Positions 43,805 through 52,529 of a DNA stretch of 64,000 bases are shown piece by piece. This DNA comes from Frankia umida (GTDB taxonomy: Bacteria; Actinomycetota; Actinomycetes; Frankiales; Frankiaceae). The notes beneath the pieces are model-generated. The model did not search any database, was not told the DNA's origin, and saw nothing but the letters and a program-made list of their open reading frames with translations. Numbering within the stretch: the first letter of the stretch is position 1; each line of letters opens with the position of its first letter. The stretch is taken from the NCBI RefSeq assembly GCF_023242945.1, contig NZ_JALKFT010000024.1, positions 17,925 through 81,924 of the forward strand, in the 5' to 3' direction. A program made the translations under genes and the position numbers.

Positions 43805-46089
43805 CCGAACAGGCGGATCCCGCTCCCGACCCCGCCGGGGCCGGGCCGACCGCCGAAGGCGGCGAGCTGGCCCCGTCCCGAACCACCCGACCGCACGCCC
43901 ACCGGGCTCCCGAACCATCGGCCTTCCAGGCCGCGGAGCCGGAGTCGGCCGAGGCCGACGAGCAGCCCGTGCGCGGGCCGTTCGAGGTACGCGGCGGACC
44001 CGGGACGCCGCCACCAACCACGCCCACTGGTCCGTCCACGCACACCGGCCCGTCCGCGTCCGGGCGACTCCCGGCGTGGACCCGCCCGGATGGCCAGGCC
44101 TGGGATCCCCTCACCGACCCGCTCACCGGCCCGCTGGGCCGCGCGGCCGGGGCCCGCCCGTTCGCCCTCGCCGCCGCCTTCCAGTACCCCGCCGCGCCGC
44201 CGGCCGACGACCAGCCACGCACCACCCCTGCCCCGCTCCCCTCCACCGAGGCCACCTCGTCCACCGAGGCCACCTCGTCCACCGAGGCCACCTCGTCCGC
44301 TGAAACCAGCCCGTCCATCGAAACAGCGCCGTTCATCGCCACGGCACCGTCAGCGCAGGCCGAACCGTCGCTGGCAGCCGAACCCTCGGTGCGGGACGAA
44401 TCCTCGGAGGCGGCTGAACCGCTGGTAGGGACCGAACCGCTGGTAGGGACCGAACCGCTGGTAGGGACCGAACCGCCGGGGATGGCTGATGTGGCAGACG
44501 AAGCCTCAGCGGCGGACGAAGCCCTGGTGGCGGACGAACGGTCCGTCGAGACGTCGCTTCCCACCGTGGACGTGGTGCCCACCGCCGTCGCGTCGCCGTC
44601 CGAGGTCACGCTCTCCGTCGTCGCGGTGGCCTCCGCCGGGGCTGTGCCATCCAGGGATGCCGTGCCATCCAGGGATGCCGTGTCGTCCAGGGATGCCGTG
44701 TCCTCCAGCACGGGGGACCCGACGGAGGCGGACAGTGGCGCGGTGCGAGACAGCTTCGCCGAGCTCGCGGCCATGGCCGCGGGGGAACCGGCCGCGGGAG
44801 AGCGGGTCACGGAGGAACGGGGTGTGGCTCGGTCGCAGGGGGCGCGGGTAGTGCCCGCGCGCGGCGACGAGCACACTCGCGAGGTGACCGAGGCGGCCCC
44901 GCGGACCCGGGCGCCACTCCTGCTGCACTCGCTGGCCGATCTGCGGGAGATCTGGGTACCGCTGGTCGAGGCGTCCGGAGCGCGCAGCGTCGCCGAGATC
45001 GGCTCGGAGAGCGGCGTCACCACCTCGCTGCTGGTCGACCTGCTCCGACGCGGCGGGGGCGGCCGGCTCGTCGTCGTCGACCCGAATCCCGGTGTGGAGC
45101 CGACCTCCGGCGGCGGGCTGGACGTGCAGGTCATCCGCGGTCACAGCCCGCAGGCCCTGGACGACCACGCCCCGACCGACGCCTACCTCCTCGACGGCGA
45201 TCACAACTACGCCACGGTGCGCGGTGAACTGGAGGCGATCGCCGGGGCCGTCGAACGGTTCGGCCGATCGTCGTTCCCGCTGGTGATCCTGCATGACGTC
45301 GGCTGGCCGGCCGGGCGGCGCGACCAGTACTACGCGCCGGATCGGATCGCCGGCAACGACCGTCAACCCCACTCGTGGGACGTCGGCGTCGAGATCGACA
45401 ATCCCGGCACGGTGCGGGGCGGTTTCCGCGGCATGGGCGCGTTCGCCTGGGCGCTGGCCGAGGGCGGGGCGCGCAACGGGGTCCGCACCGCGATCGAGGA
45501 TTTCATCGCCGAACAACCCGACCTGCGGTTCTTCACCGTCGCGCCGGTCTTCGGCCTCGGTGTCGTGGTCGACCGGCGCGCGCCCTGGGCGCGCCGCGTC
45601 GCCGACCTGCTCACACCGTGGGTCTCCAACCCGCTGCTGTCCCGCCTGGAGCGCAACCGCATCGACCTCTACCTGCACGTCCTACGACTACAGGACGCCG
45701 CGGCCGCCGCCGCCCGCGTCCGCCAGCGCGAGTGGTCCCGGCTGGACGAGGAACGCAGCCGGCTCGCCGTGACCGACCTGGACCAGCTTGCCCGCATCGC
45801 CGAACTCGAACGCGAACTCGGTGAGCTGCGTCGGCGAGCAGCCGAATCCGGACTGCTCGATGTTGACGGCACGGACGGTAGCGCCGGCTCGCCGGGCGGC
45901 GGCCCAGCGGGGGACGAGTCCCGACTGGCCCAGGTCGCACGGGTCGCCGGCACCGCCCTGCGCGCCCGGCTCGGTCCCACCGGCCAGGATCGCCTCGCCC
46001 GGGTCCAGGCCCGCGTCGTCGACGTCGCCGGTCCGACCCGCACCACCCTGCCCGCCCTGCGTCGTCGTCCGAGTCCACCAGCCCGCTGA
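43801..46089 (+). CDS. SAM-dependent methyltransferase-like protein with long disordered N-terminus and coiled-coil tail
   Basis: 762 aa, overlapping the HAD gene by 4 bp (GTGA). Residues 1 to about 370 are low-complexity, with three separate 18-bp repeat tracts. The catalytic part (about 375-610) is a class I methyltransferase: SVAEIGSESGVTTSLLVDLL (SAM loop), LVVVDPNPG, AYLLDGDHNYATVRGELEAI (Methyltransf_24-like DGDH) and PLVILHDVGWP. A coiled-coil (about 640-682, RVRQREWSRLDEERSR and IAELERELGELRRRA) follows. In ABC-exported O-antigens a methyltransferase with a coiled-coil (WbdD type) caps the chain and is read by Wzt; this gene fits that role by context only. Confidence 0.8.
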   Translation: MTEQADPAPDPAGAGPTAEGGELAPSRTTRPHAHRAPEPSAFQAAEPESAEADEQPVRGPFEVRGGPGTPPPTTPTGPSTHTGPSASGRLPAWTRPDGQAWDPLTDPLTGPLGRAAGARPFALAAAFQYPAAPPADDQPRTTPAPLPSTEATSSTEATSSTEATSSAETSPSIETAPFIATAPSAQAEPSLAAEPSVRDESSEAAEPLVGTEPLVGTEPLVGTEPPGMADVADEASAADEALVADERSVETSLPTVDVVPTAVASPSEVTLSVVAVASAGAVPSRDAVPSRDAVSSRDAVSSSTGDPTEADSGAVRDSFAELAAMAAGEPAAGERVTEERGVARSQGARVVPARGDEHTREVTEAAPRTRAPLLLHSLADLREIWVPLVEASGARSVAEIGSESGVTTSLLVDLLRRGGGGRLVVVDPNPGVEPTSGGGLDVQVIRGHSPQALDDHAPTDAYLLDGDHNYATVRGELEAIAGAVERFGRSSFPLVILHDVGWPAGRRDQYYAPDRIAGNDRQPHSWDVGVEIDNPGTVRGGFRGMGAFAWALAEGGARNGVRTAIEDFIAEQPDLRFFTVAPVFGLGVVVDRRAPWARRVADLLTPWVSNPLLSRLERNRIDLYLHVLRLQDAAAAAARVRQREWSRLDEERSRLAVTDLDQLARIAELERELGELRRRAAESGLLDVDGTDGSAGSPGGGPAGDESRLAQVARVAGTALRARLGPTGQDRLARVQARVVDVAGPTRTTLPALRRRPSPPAR
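44245..44298. repeat. 18-bp tandem repeat, three copies, in frame
   Basis: ACCGAGGCCACCTCGTCC repeated exactly three times, coding TEATSS in the disordered N-terminus of the methyltransferase-like protein. Confidence 0.88.
44422..44475. repeat. 18-bp tandem repeat, three copies, in frame
   Basis: CTGGTAGGGACCGAACCG repeated exactly three times, coding LVGTEP in the same N-terminal region. The unit is unrelated to the tract at 44245. Confidence 0.88.
44645..44698. repeat. 18-bp tandem repeat, three copies, in frame
   Basis: TGCCATCCAGGGATGCCG twice and a third copy with two substitutions, followed by a partial copy; codes VPSRDA in the same low-complexity region. Confidence 0.82.
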
Positions 46090-46137
46090 CCCGGCGTCAC
46101 CAGAGCGTCGGCTTGACGGGCTCGAGGTCCTGCGACC

Positions 46138-46174
46138 ACCCCCCGCACCCCGATACAGATGATCGGCGGGGGGT
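46138..46174. terminator. Hairpin between convergent methyltransferase and kinase genes
   Basis: A perfect 9-bp stem ACCCCCCGC/GCGGGGGGT with a 19-nt loop begins 49 bp after the methyltransferase stop and reaches the stop codon of the kinase gene on the other strand. It can act as terminator for both. Confidence 0.65.
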
Positions 46175-49047
46175 CAGCAGACCGGCTGGTAGGGGACGTC
46201 GGCTATGTAGCGCTGCCACTCGGTCTCGGTGATCTGGCGGGACGGGTCCGCGCAGGCGGCGGCGATCAGGCTGGCGTCGTCGATGCTGCTGATGCGGATG
46301 CTGTAGTCGTCGCTGGCGGTGGCGATGCCGCGGCCGTCCGGCGTCCAGGCGAGGGCCTGGATCCAGTCCCCGTGGCCGCTGATCGTGCCGGCGGCGGGGG
46401 GACGTCCGGAGCCGGTGACGTCCCACAGGTGGACGGTGGTGTCCCAGCCGGCGGTCGCGAGGGTTCGGCCGTCGGGGCTGAAGGCGACGTCGAAGACCCA
46501 CTTCTCGTCCGCGGGGAAGGAGGCGACGGCCTCCGGGCGGGAGGGGTCGGTGACGTCCCAGATGCGGGCGGTGCCGTCGTAGCTGCCGGTGGCCAGGCGC
46601 CGTCCGTCGGGGCTGAAGGCCACGGCCCAGACGTAGTCGGTGTGTGCGGTGATCGCGGCCAGCGGACGGGGATGGCTCGGGTCGGAGATGTCCCAGATGC
46701 GGGCGGTCCGGTCGGCGCTCGCGGTGGCCAGCAGACGGCCGTTGGGACTGAAGGCCACCTCGTTCACCCAGCTGGTGTGCCGGTCGAGGACGGACAGTTC
46801 CCGCGGATGGCGCCGATCGCTGACGTCCCACAGCCGGGCGGTGTTGTCGTAGCCACTGGTGGCGAGGATTTTGCCGTTGGGGCTGAAGGCGGCATCGAGT
46901 ACCCAGCCGTCATGCCCGAGGATGTCGGCGACCTCGACGGGATGACGCGGGTCGCTGATGTCCCACAGGATCGCGCTACGGTCGTAACTGACGGTGGCGA
47001 GCATGGTGCCGTCCGGGCTGAACGCGGCGTCCAACGTCCAGGAACGGTGCCGGTTGAGGGTGGCCAGGCGCACCGGATGGGCCCGGTCGGCGATGTCCCA
47101 CAGCTGGACGAGGTTGTCGGCACCGGTCGAGGCGAGCAGCTGTCCGTTCGGGCTGATGCTGACGCCCAGGGCGGACGCGGTGTGCCCGCGCAGCACCGTC
47201 GCCGTGGCGGCGGCGAACGAGGTCCGCAGGGCCGCGCGGGCCTCGGCGTCCGGGTCGATCCGGTAGGCGGCCAGCGACAGCCGGGCGGCGAGGTCCGTGT
47301 CCGAGGTACGGACCGCCTCGGCGGCCAGCGCCACCCGTTCGGCGACCTCCTCGTGGCTTGGCCGGTCCCCACCGCCGGAGGTCAGCGCCAGCGGAACCAG
47401 AGCGGTGATCAGTGCGACCGCCAGCAGTGGCGCGGCGAGCAACGCGATCCGCCGCCGGCCCCACCCGCGCCGCGGCCGGGTCGCCGGGCTCCCGTCGCCG
47501 GCACCGATCTCGGCCCCCGCACCACCCACGCCCGTTCGGCCTGGCCTGGTGACAGCGCCCGCCCCGGTGCCATGCGCTGCCGGCCCCTCCCCACCACCGC
47601 CGTCCGGGATGCTGCCGGCGGTCCCACCAGCGGTCGCGCCGCCGGTGACACCGCCGGTCGAGGCGGGGAAGGCCTCGCCGGTCCGCGCGGACCGTTGCGG
47701 CGGCGCGGCCAGCGGCGCGGCCGAGTGGATGACCCTGGTCACGTCCGGGTCGGGATGTGTCGGCGGGCCCATGGCCACCAGGCGGAGGAACAGATCGCGG
47801 GCGGTCGGACGGGCCGCCGGGTCCTTGCGCATCGCCTCCTCGACGATGGGACGCAGGTTCGGGTCCAGACCGTCGAGCAGTGGCTCGCGGTGCACGACCC
47901 GGTAGAGCTGCACCGGCGTCGGCCCGTCGCCGAACGGGAACGATCCGGTCCCCGCGTAGGTGACCAGCCCACCCCAGGCGAAGACGTCGGCGGCCGCCGA
48001 GACCGGTTCACCGTTGGCCTGCTCGGGCGCCATGAACGCCGGCGTGCCGATCCGCTGGATCTCCTGGCTGAGCATTGTCGGGGCGTCCATCGCCCGCGCG
48101 ATCCCGAAGTCGATCACCCGCGGTCCGAGGGAGGACAGCAGCACGTTCGATGGTTTGAGATCCCGGTGCACCATCCCGGCGCCATGAATGGACATGAGCG
48201 CCGCCGCCACGCTGACCGCGAGCCGTTCGAGATCCGCTGAGCGCAGCGGACCCTCGGCGGCGACGGTCTGCGCCAGGGTGAACCCGTCGATGTACTCGGT
48301 GACGAGGTAGGGCAGCCCACCCGGCGGATCGACGACGTCGAGCACTTCGGCGGTGCAGAACCTGGCGACGCGACGGGCGATGTCGGCCTCCCGGCGGAAC
48401 CGGGCCCGGAACTCGGGTACCCGGGCCAGATCCGGCCGGATGACCTTCACCGCGACCAGCCGGCCGGCGTACCCGGTGGCGTGCTCACGCCCCCGGCCGA
48501 GGTAGACCGTGCCCATCCCGCCCTCGCCGAGCCGCCCCAGCAGCTCCACCCGGTCCAGCCCGGTCAGATCACCCGGCTCCAGCGGAGCCACACCCACCGG
48601 GATCGCCGAACCCGACCGCCCCCCACCCGTCTGACCCGCCGAACCCGCGCCCGCGCCACCGTGCGTCGCCGGACCAGATGTCGTCGAACCACGCGTCGTC
48701 GGGCTGTGCGTCGCTGGACCGTGTGTCGCCGGGCCCGGCGTGGCCGCGTTCTGTCCGGCGGTGACCGGACTGGCGGCGGGGGACGTGACAGCGGGAGTGT
48801 CGGTACGCGGCGCCGGCGGCCCGCCTGGCGGAACCTGCTCGGCCCGTGCCGGCGTACGCGCGGGGCTGGTGGGGACGGGCGAGGGGGGCGCGGCACGGGA
48901 GGGGCCGGTGGCGCCGCTCGGGCGCTGCTGGGCGGCCAGCGGCGGCGCGGCCGCTGGCGGAGCGGTCAGCGGAGGCGGAGAGATCGGCGGCAGCGCGGAC
49001 GGGGAGGACGCGGAGCGCCCTTCGTCCGTCTCCCGCTTGCGGCGCAC
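46174..49047 (-). CDS. Transmembrane Ser/Thr protein kinase with extracytoplasmic WD40 propeller
   Basis: 957 aa. Residues 1-160 are disordered. The kinase domain (about 163-425) is complete: GRLGEGGMGTVY (171-182), Lys201 in VAVKV, HRDLKPSN (294-301), DFG (313-315), APE (340-342). A Gly/Ala linker and a transmembrane helix (about 533-556) follow. A helical spacer then leads to seven WD40 repeats (about 615-930), each ending WDI/WDV with FSPDG/FSPNG at the turn, enough for one closed propeller. The propeller lies outside the cell if the helix is a single span. It probably senses an envelope signal; its place between surface-glycan blocks suggests it controls them. Confidence 0.93.
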   Translation of the reverse strand: MRRKRETDEGRSASSPSALPPISPPPLTAPPAAAPPLAAQQRPSGATGPSRAAPPSPVPTSPARTPARAEQVPPGGPPAPRTDTPAVTSPAASPVTAGQNAATPGPATHGPATHSPTTRGSTTSGPATHGGAGAGSAGQTGGGRSGSAIPVGVAPLEPGDLTGLDRVELLGRLGEGGMGTVYLGRGREHATGYAGRLVAVKVIRPDLARVPEFRARFRREADIARRVARFCTAEVLDVVDPPGGLPYLVTEYIDGFTLAQTVAAEGPLRSADLERLAVSVAAALMSIHGAGMVHRDLKPSNVLLSSLGPRVIDFGIARAMDAPTMLSQEIQRIGTPAFMAPEQANGEPVSAAADVFAWGGLVTYAGTGSFPFGDGPTPVQLYRVVHREPLLDGLDPNLRPIVEEAMRKDPAARPTARDLFLRLVAMGPPTHPDPDVTRVIHSAAPLAAPPQRSARTGEAFPASTGGVTGGATAGGTAGSIPDGGGGEGPAAHGTGAGAVTRPGRTGVGGAGAEIGAGDGSPATRPRRGWGRRRIALLAAPLLAVALITALVPLALTSGGGDRPSHEEVAERVALAAEAVRTSDTDLAARLSLAAYRIDPDAEARAALRTSFAAATATVLRGHTASALGVSISPNGQLLASTGADNLVQLWDIADRAHPVRLATLNRHRSWTLDAAFSPDGTMLATVSYDRSAILWDISDPRHPVEVADILGHDGWVLDAAFSPNGKILATSGYDNTARLWDVSDRRHPRELSVLDRHTSWVNEVAFSPNGRLLATASADRTARIWDISDPSHPRPLAAITAHTDYVWAVAFSPDGRRLATGSYDGTARIWDVTDPSRPEAVASFPADEKWVFDVAFSPDGRTLATAGWDTTVHLWDVTGSGRPPAAGTISGHGDWIQALAWTPDGRGIATASDDYSIRISSIDDASLIAAACADPSRQITETEWQRYIADVPYQPVC

Positions 49048-49296
49048 GATGTCCCCCCGAGCCCGGCCGGTGGCCCTACGGGGCCGAACCGCGCGATCAG
49101 TGTTTCATGATCTGCCGAACCCACCAAACGGTGGGTTGGCCGCTCGGGTGCAGCCGCGGCAGGACGACCCGCCGAGCGCGGGTCCGCGCCGACGGGGGCC
49201 GTGCCCGTCGCAGGCGCCCGGAGTCAGTGTCAGTCTGCCGCCGCCCGCAGTGGCGCGCACGCTCCGCGATGGATATTCACGGATTATACTAGATCA

Positions 49297-51351
49297 TCAC
49301 TCTTGGTGATCGGTATTGGGCCCTTTCGTAGTCGTCCGTTGCGGGTCGCGGGTCGGGCCGCGCAGGACCTCGGCGGCACGCCGCCGGGTGGTGGCCTGCA
49401 GCCCGGGCGCCCGGGCGGTGCCAGCCCGGGCACCCGCGGTGACCTTGGCGTCCAGGGTGGTCCGGGCGTCCGCGGTGGTCCGGGCGTCCGCGGTGGTTCG
49501 TCCGGTCGGGTCGCCGCGGTCGACGGAGCGGGTCGCGCCGGGTGTGGCCGCGCCGGGGGCGAAGGCCGTGAACCGGGCGGACACGGCGGAGTCGGGGTCC
49601 GTCGAGTCCGGGGTGGTCGCCGTGGGGCCGACGACGGTGAGCCACCCGCAGGCCACCACGGCGGCGACGGCGAGCCCGCACACGGCCACCGCGAAGCAGA
49701 TCAGGACCCACTCGGGCCAGGGTGACCAGGCCGCCATATCGGTCCAGGCGTCCCCGAGATCGCCGTTCTCGGGCTTCCAGAAGTGCGGGAACACCCGGCG
49801 GACGGAGAGGAACTGCAAGGTGGCCGCGCCGGCGAGGAAGAGCAGCGGCATCACCCGGGACAGGTGGCGGCCCAGCGCCGCGGCACCCATCCCGACGCCG
49901 ATCGCCAGCGCCGCGAGGCCCGCGTACAGGTAGCGCCCGGAGATCCCGCTGACGTGGAACTGCCGGTCGAAGTTCTTCGCCGACTGCAGGGTCATCAGGG
50001 CGAAAAGGCCCCAGGTCACCCAGAGCATGAACAGCAGGTCGACCCGGGAGCGCCCACTGCGCGCCCGGATCAGGGCGAGCGCGAACAGCGCGACGACGAG
50101 GGCGGACGCGACCCGCACCGGGATCGTCGACAGGTTCACCTCGAACCAGCCGATCGACCCCCACCAGCGCAGGATCGTGCCGTTGACGAGCACCTCGGTG
50201 TAGGCACCCCAGTCGTCCCCCAGGTACTGGCCGAGGGGGAAACCGGGGGTCTCGGGCTGGAAGGCACCCCAGCGCACGACGTTGACGATCCACCACCAGC
50301 CGCCCAGCGCGACCATGATCACACCGCCGAGCGCGATCGGCCGCCACGGCACCCGCGGTGCCGCCGCGGCCGCCCCGACCGGCTGGGTCGACAGCCCGAG
50401 GCGCACCGGCCGTTGATCGTCCGCGACCCGGGCCGCGCCGGCGCGGGCGTCCCGCCGGCTTCGGGACCAGGCCACCAGATAGGCGAACGCGGCCATCGGC
50501 ACGAGCACGATCGCCAGCGACTTCGTCATCAGGGCAAGGCCGACGAAGGCCCCGGTGTACCCCGCCGTCCGCAGCGACGTGTCCCCTCGCAGCACGTACG
50601 CCACCGCGACGGTGGCCAGGCCCCCGGTCAGCACGAGCAGGTTGTCGTTGTTGACGCTGGACCCGATGTGGGTGAGCTGCGGGATCGTGAGCGGGACGAG
50701 GGCGGCGCAGGTGCCGGCGATCCGGTTGCCGTCGGCCAGCCGATGCGCCCCGGCCCAGGCGAGCAAGGGCAGGGGCGCGACCATCAGCACGCTGACCAGG
50801 CGCAGAATGCCGATGATCTGATCCCAGCGCAGGTTGTCGGCATCGCCCGGGAGGGCTTTGAGGACCGTCGCGTTCACCCAGTAGTACAACGGCGGATGCT
50901 GGACGATCTGCTGGATTCCGCCCACCGGAGCCGGCGTCCGCTCCAGGGTCCGCCAGCTGGGCCGGTACTCGCGTGGCTCGGCGTCCTCGGCGGTGAACGG
51001 CCCGGCGGACAGCTCGCGGGGCGCGTCGTCGATCCCGTACGGCGACACCATGATCGCTCCGACGCCGCCGCGGGTGACCTTCGCATGGCCGGGATGCGGC
51101 CAGCCGCGCCCCTCGACCAGCCGCATGACGGCGTCGACGTGGTTGGGCTCGTCCGGAGCGTGATACTGCGGCACCAGGACGGACCAGCTGGCCAGCATCG
51201 CGGTGAACAGCAGCGTGAGGATCCAGATGACGGGTGGCGCCGACCGCAGGATGCGCCATGGCCGAAAGTGGGTACCCGGCGGGGAGATCCCGGCGAGGAA
51301 TCCGGAGGTGGCGGAACGGGCCGCCGCGGTCGGTTCCAGCTTGTCAGCCAA
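49297..51351 (-). CDS. DUF2142-like polytopic membrane protein (third copy)
   Basis: 684 aa, apparent TTG start. After helix 1 come VPQYHAPDEPNHVDAVMRLVEG and IVQHPPLYYWVNATVLKALP, the same acidic and QHPP loop motifs as in the protein at 24243; VLMVAPLPLLAWAGAHR and IGSSVNNDNLLVL also align with it. About 11-12 helices; disordered Thr/Ala-rich tail with DARTTADARTT. Probably a GT-C-type transferase acting on lipid-linked sugars. Nothing else is seen in 49048-49296 upstream of the kinase, except a short A+T-rich patch near 49271-49295. Confidence 0.78.
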   Translation of the reverse strand: MADKLEPTAAARSATSGFLAGISPPGTHFRPWRILRSAPPVIWILTLLFTAMLASWSVLVPQYHAPDEPNHVDAVMRLVEGRGWPHPGHAKVTRGGVGAIMVSPYGIDDAPRELSAGPFTAEDAEPREYRPSWRTLERTPAPVGGIQQIVQHPPLYYWVNATVLKALPGDADNLRWDQIIGILRLVSVLMVAPLPLLAWAGAHRLADGNRIAGTCAALVPLTIPQLTHIGSSVNNDNLLVLTGGLATVAVAYVLRGDTSLRTAGYTGAFVGLALMTKSLAIVLVPMAAFAYLVAWSRSRRDARAGAARVADDQRPVRLGLSTQPVGAAAAAPRVPWRPIALGGVIMVALGGWWWIVNVVRWGAFQPETPGFPLGQYLGDDWGAYTEVLVNGTILRWWGSIGWFEVNLSTIPVRVASALVVALFALALIRARSGRSRVDLLFMLWVTWGLFALMTLQSAKNFDRQFHVSGISGRYLYAGLAALAIGVGMGAAALGRHLSRVMPLLFLAGAATLQFLSVRRVFPHFWKPENGDLGDAWTDMAAWSPWPEWVLICFAVAVCGLAVAAVVACGWLTVVGPTATTPDSTDPDSAVSARFTAFAPGAATPGATRSVDRGDPTGRTTADARTTADARTTLDAKVTAGARAGTARAPGLQATTRRRAAEVLRGPTRDPQRTTTKGPNTDHQE

Positions 51352-51543
51352 GACTGCGCAGTCCCATCGGACGAAGGTGGTGTCATGTTACGGACACCCC
51401 CATCCAGTTGACGGCCACCCCCCATGTGTCGCCACCGGGTGTCCGTGCACGTCAGCCCGTGCCTTCCGGGCACGTCCCGAACAGTGGTTCCCACCGGTCG
51501 GCGCCGTTAGTCCCCGCGGTCGGCGTCAGGGCTCCCCGCGGGG

Positions 51544-52218
51544 TCAGCGCCAGGCGTCGATGTGGCCGACGACCTTCGCCGGTGAACCGGCGACCACGGC
51601 CTTCGGCGGGACGTCCCGGGTCACCACGGAACCGGCCGCCACCACGGCGCTCTCCCCGACGGTGACGCCCTTGAGCACGATCGCGCCGGCGCCGATCCAG
51701 GCCCGGTCCTCCAGGATGATCGGCCCGCTCATCGGCTGCTCCACACCGTCGACGATCATCGGGTGGAAGTCGTTGTCGAGCAGCTGGGTGTCCCAGGAGA
51801 CGTTGCAGTAGGCGCCGATGGACACCCGCTCCCGCACCAGGATCTTGGCGAAGCCGTTGACGTTCGCGTACGGGCCGAGCTCCAGGACCCCGGAGTCGAC
51901 GACGACCCGCACCCCACGCTGCAACGACACGACACCCTCGCAGCGCAGCCGTCCCTCCGGATGCACCCGGATGATCGAGGTGTCCCGTCTGGACGTCAGG
52001 CCGAACGGGGCGAGACCGACCCGCAGGGCGGCGCCGTCGGCGAACTCGATCCGTTCCCGCCCCTGGATGACGGTCGGCGAGCCGATCCAGATCGGCTGGC
52101 GGTGGGCGAACGGGTAGCGCAGACCGGCCACGAAGGAGCGGGCCGAGGTCTCCCGCGCCGCACGCAGCGCCCGGACGTGCCGAACATACTCACGGAGATC
52201 ACTTCTGTACGCGTTCAC
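51544..52218 (-). CDS. Left-handed beta-helix O-acetyltransferase-like protein
   Basis: 224 aa, GTG start. Hexapeptide-repeat pattern from about residue 90, with YANVNGFAKILV, the His-containing LLDNDFHPMIVDG, and the end motif GAGAIVLKGVTVGESAVVAAGSVV followed by PPKAVVAGSPAKVVG, as in maltose/galactoside O-acetyltransferases and WbbJ-type proteins. It would move an acetyl group from acetyl-CoA to a sugar hydroxyl in the surface glycan. A single gene, divergent from the GT2 at 52530. Confidence 0.88.
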   Translation of the reverse strand: MNAYRSDLREYVRHVRALRAARETSARSFVAGLRYPFAHRQPIWIGSPTVIQGRERIEFADGAALRVGLAPFGLTSRRDTSIIRVHPEGRLRCEGVVSLQRGVRVVVDSGVLELGPYANVNGFAKILVRERVSIGAYCNVSWDTQLLDNDFHPMIVDGVEQPMSGPIILEDRAWIGAGAIVLKGVTVGESAVVAAGSVVTRDVPPKAVVAGSPAKVVGHIDAWR

Positions 52219-52529
52219 CTCCGCAACAGTAGGCGCAGGCGTGGTACGACCACCCGCCGGCAGGCGGCCACGGGTGGCCGGGAGGTGGGCCGGTGGTCGG
52301 CCGGTGGGGTGCGGCGTGCCACTCTAGAACGGCGGTTCGGGGGGGACGAGCCGCCGCGACCACCGCCATGCCGCCGGCCGCTGCCGGTACATCACGACCT
52401 CGGGCCGCCCGCAGACCAGTTCTGGGCGGCCAGGCCGCAGGACCGGCGGGGCGTGCCAGACCCCGGCGGTAAGGACCGTCGGGCCGGCGGCGCTCACCGC
52501 CGGGAACGAGGAGCGGGAGCCACACCGAC
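52219..52529. promoter_or_regulatory. Divergent intergenic region, acetyltransferase / GT2
   Basis: 311 bp with no supportable gene; it must carry the promoter of the long plus-strand glycosyltransferase run. No motif recognised. Confidence 0.35.

Noticed and set aside
46159..48240. 693-codon plus-strand frame opposite the kinase
   Set aside because: It mirrors the WD40 repeats in a Gly/Asp/Val pattern; the kinase reading has full catalytic motifs.
49783..51411. 542-codon plus-strand frame opposite the third DUF2142 gene
   Set aside because: Arg/Gln/Pro-rich shadow; the minus-strand protein aligns with two others in the window.
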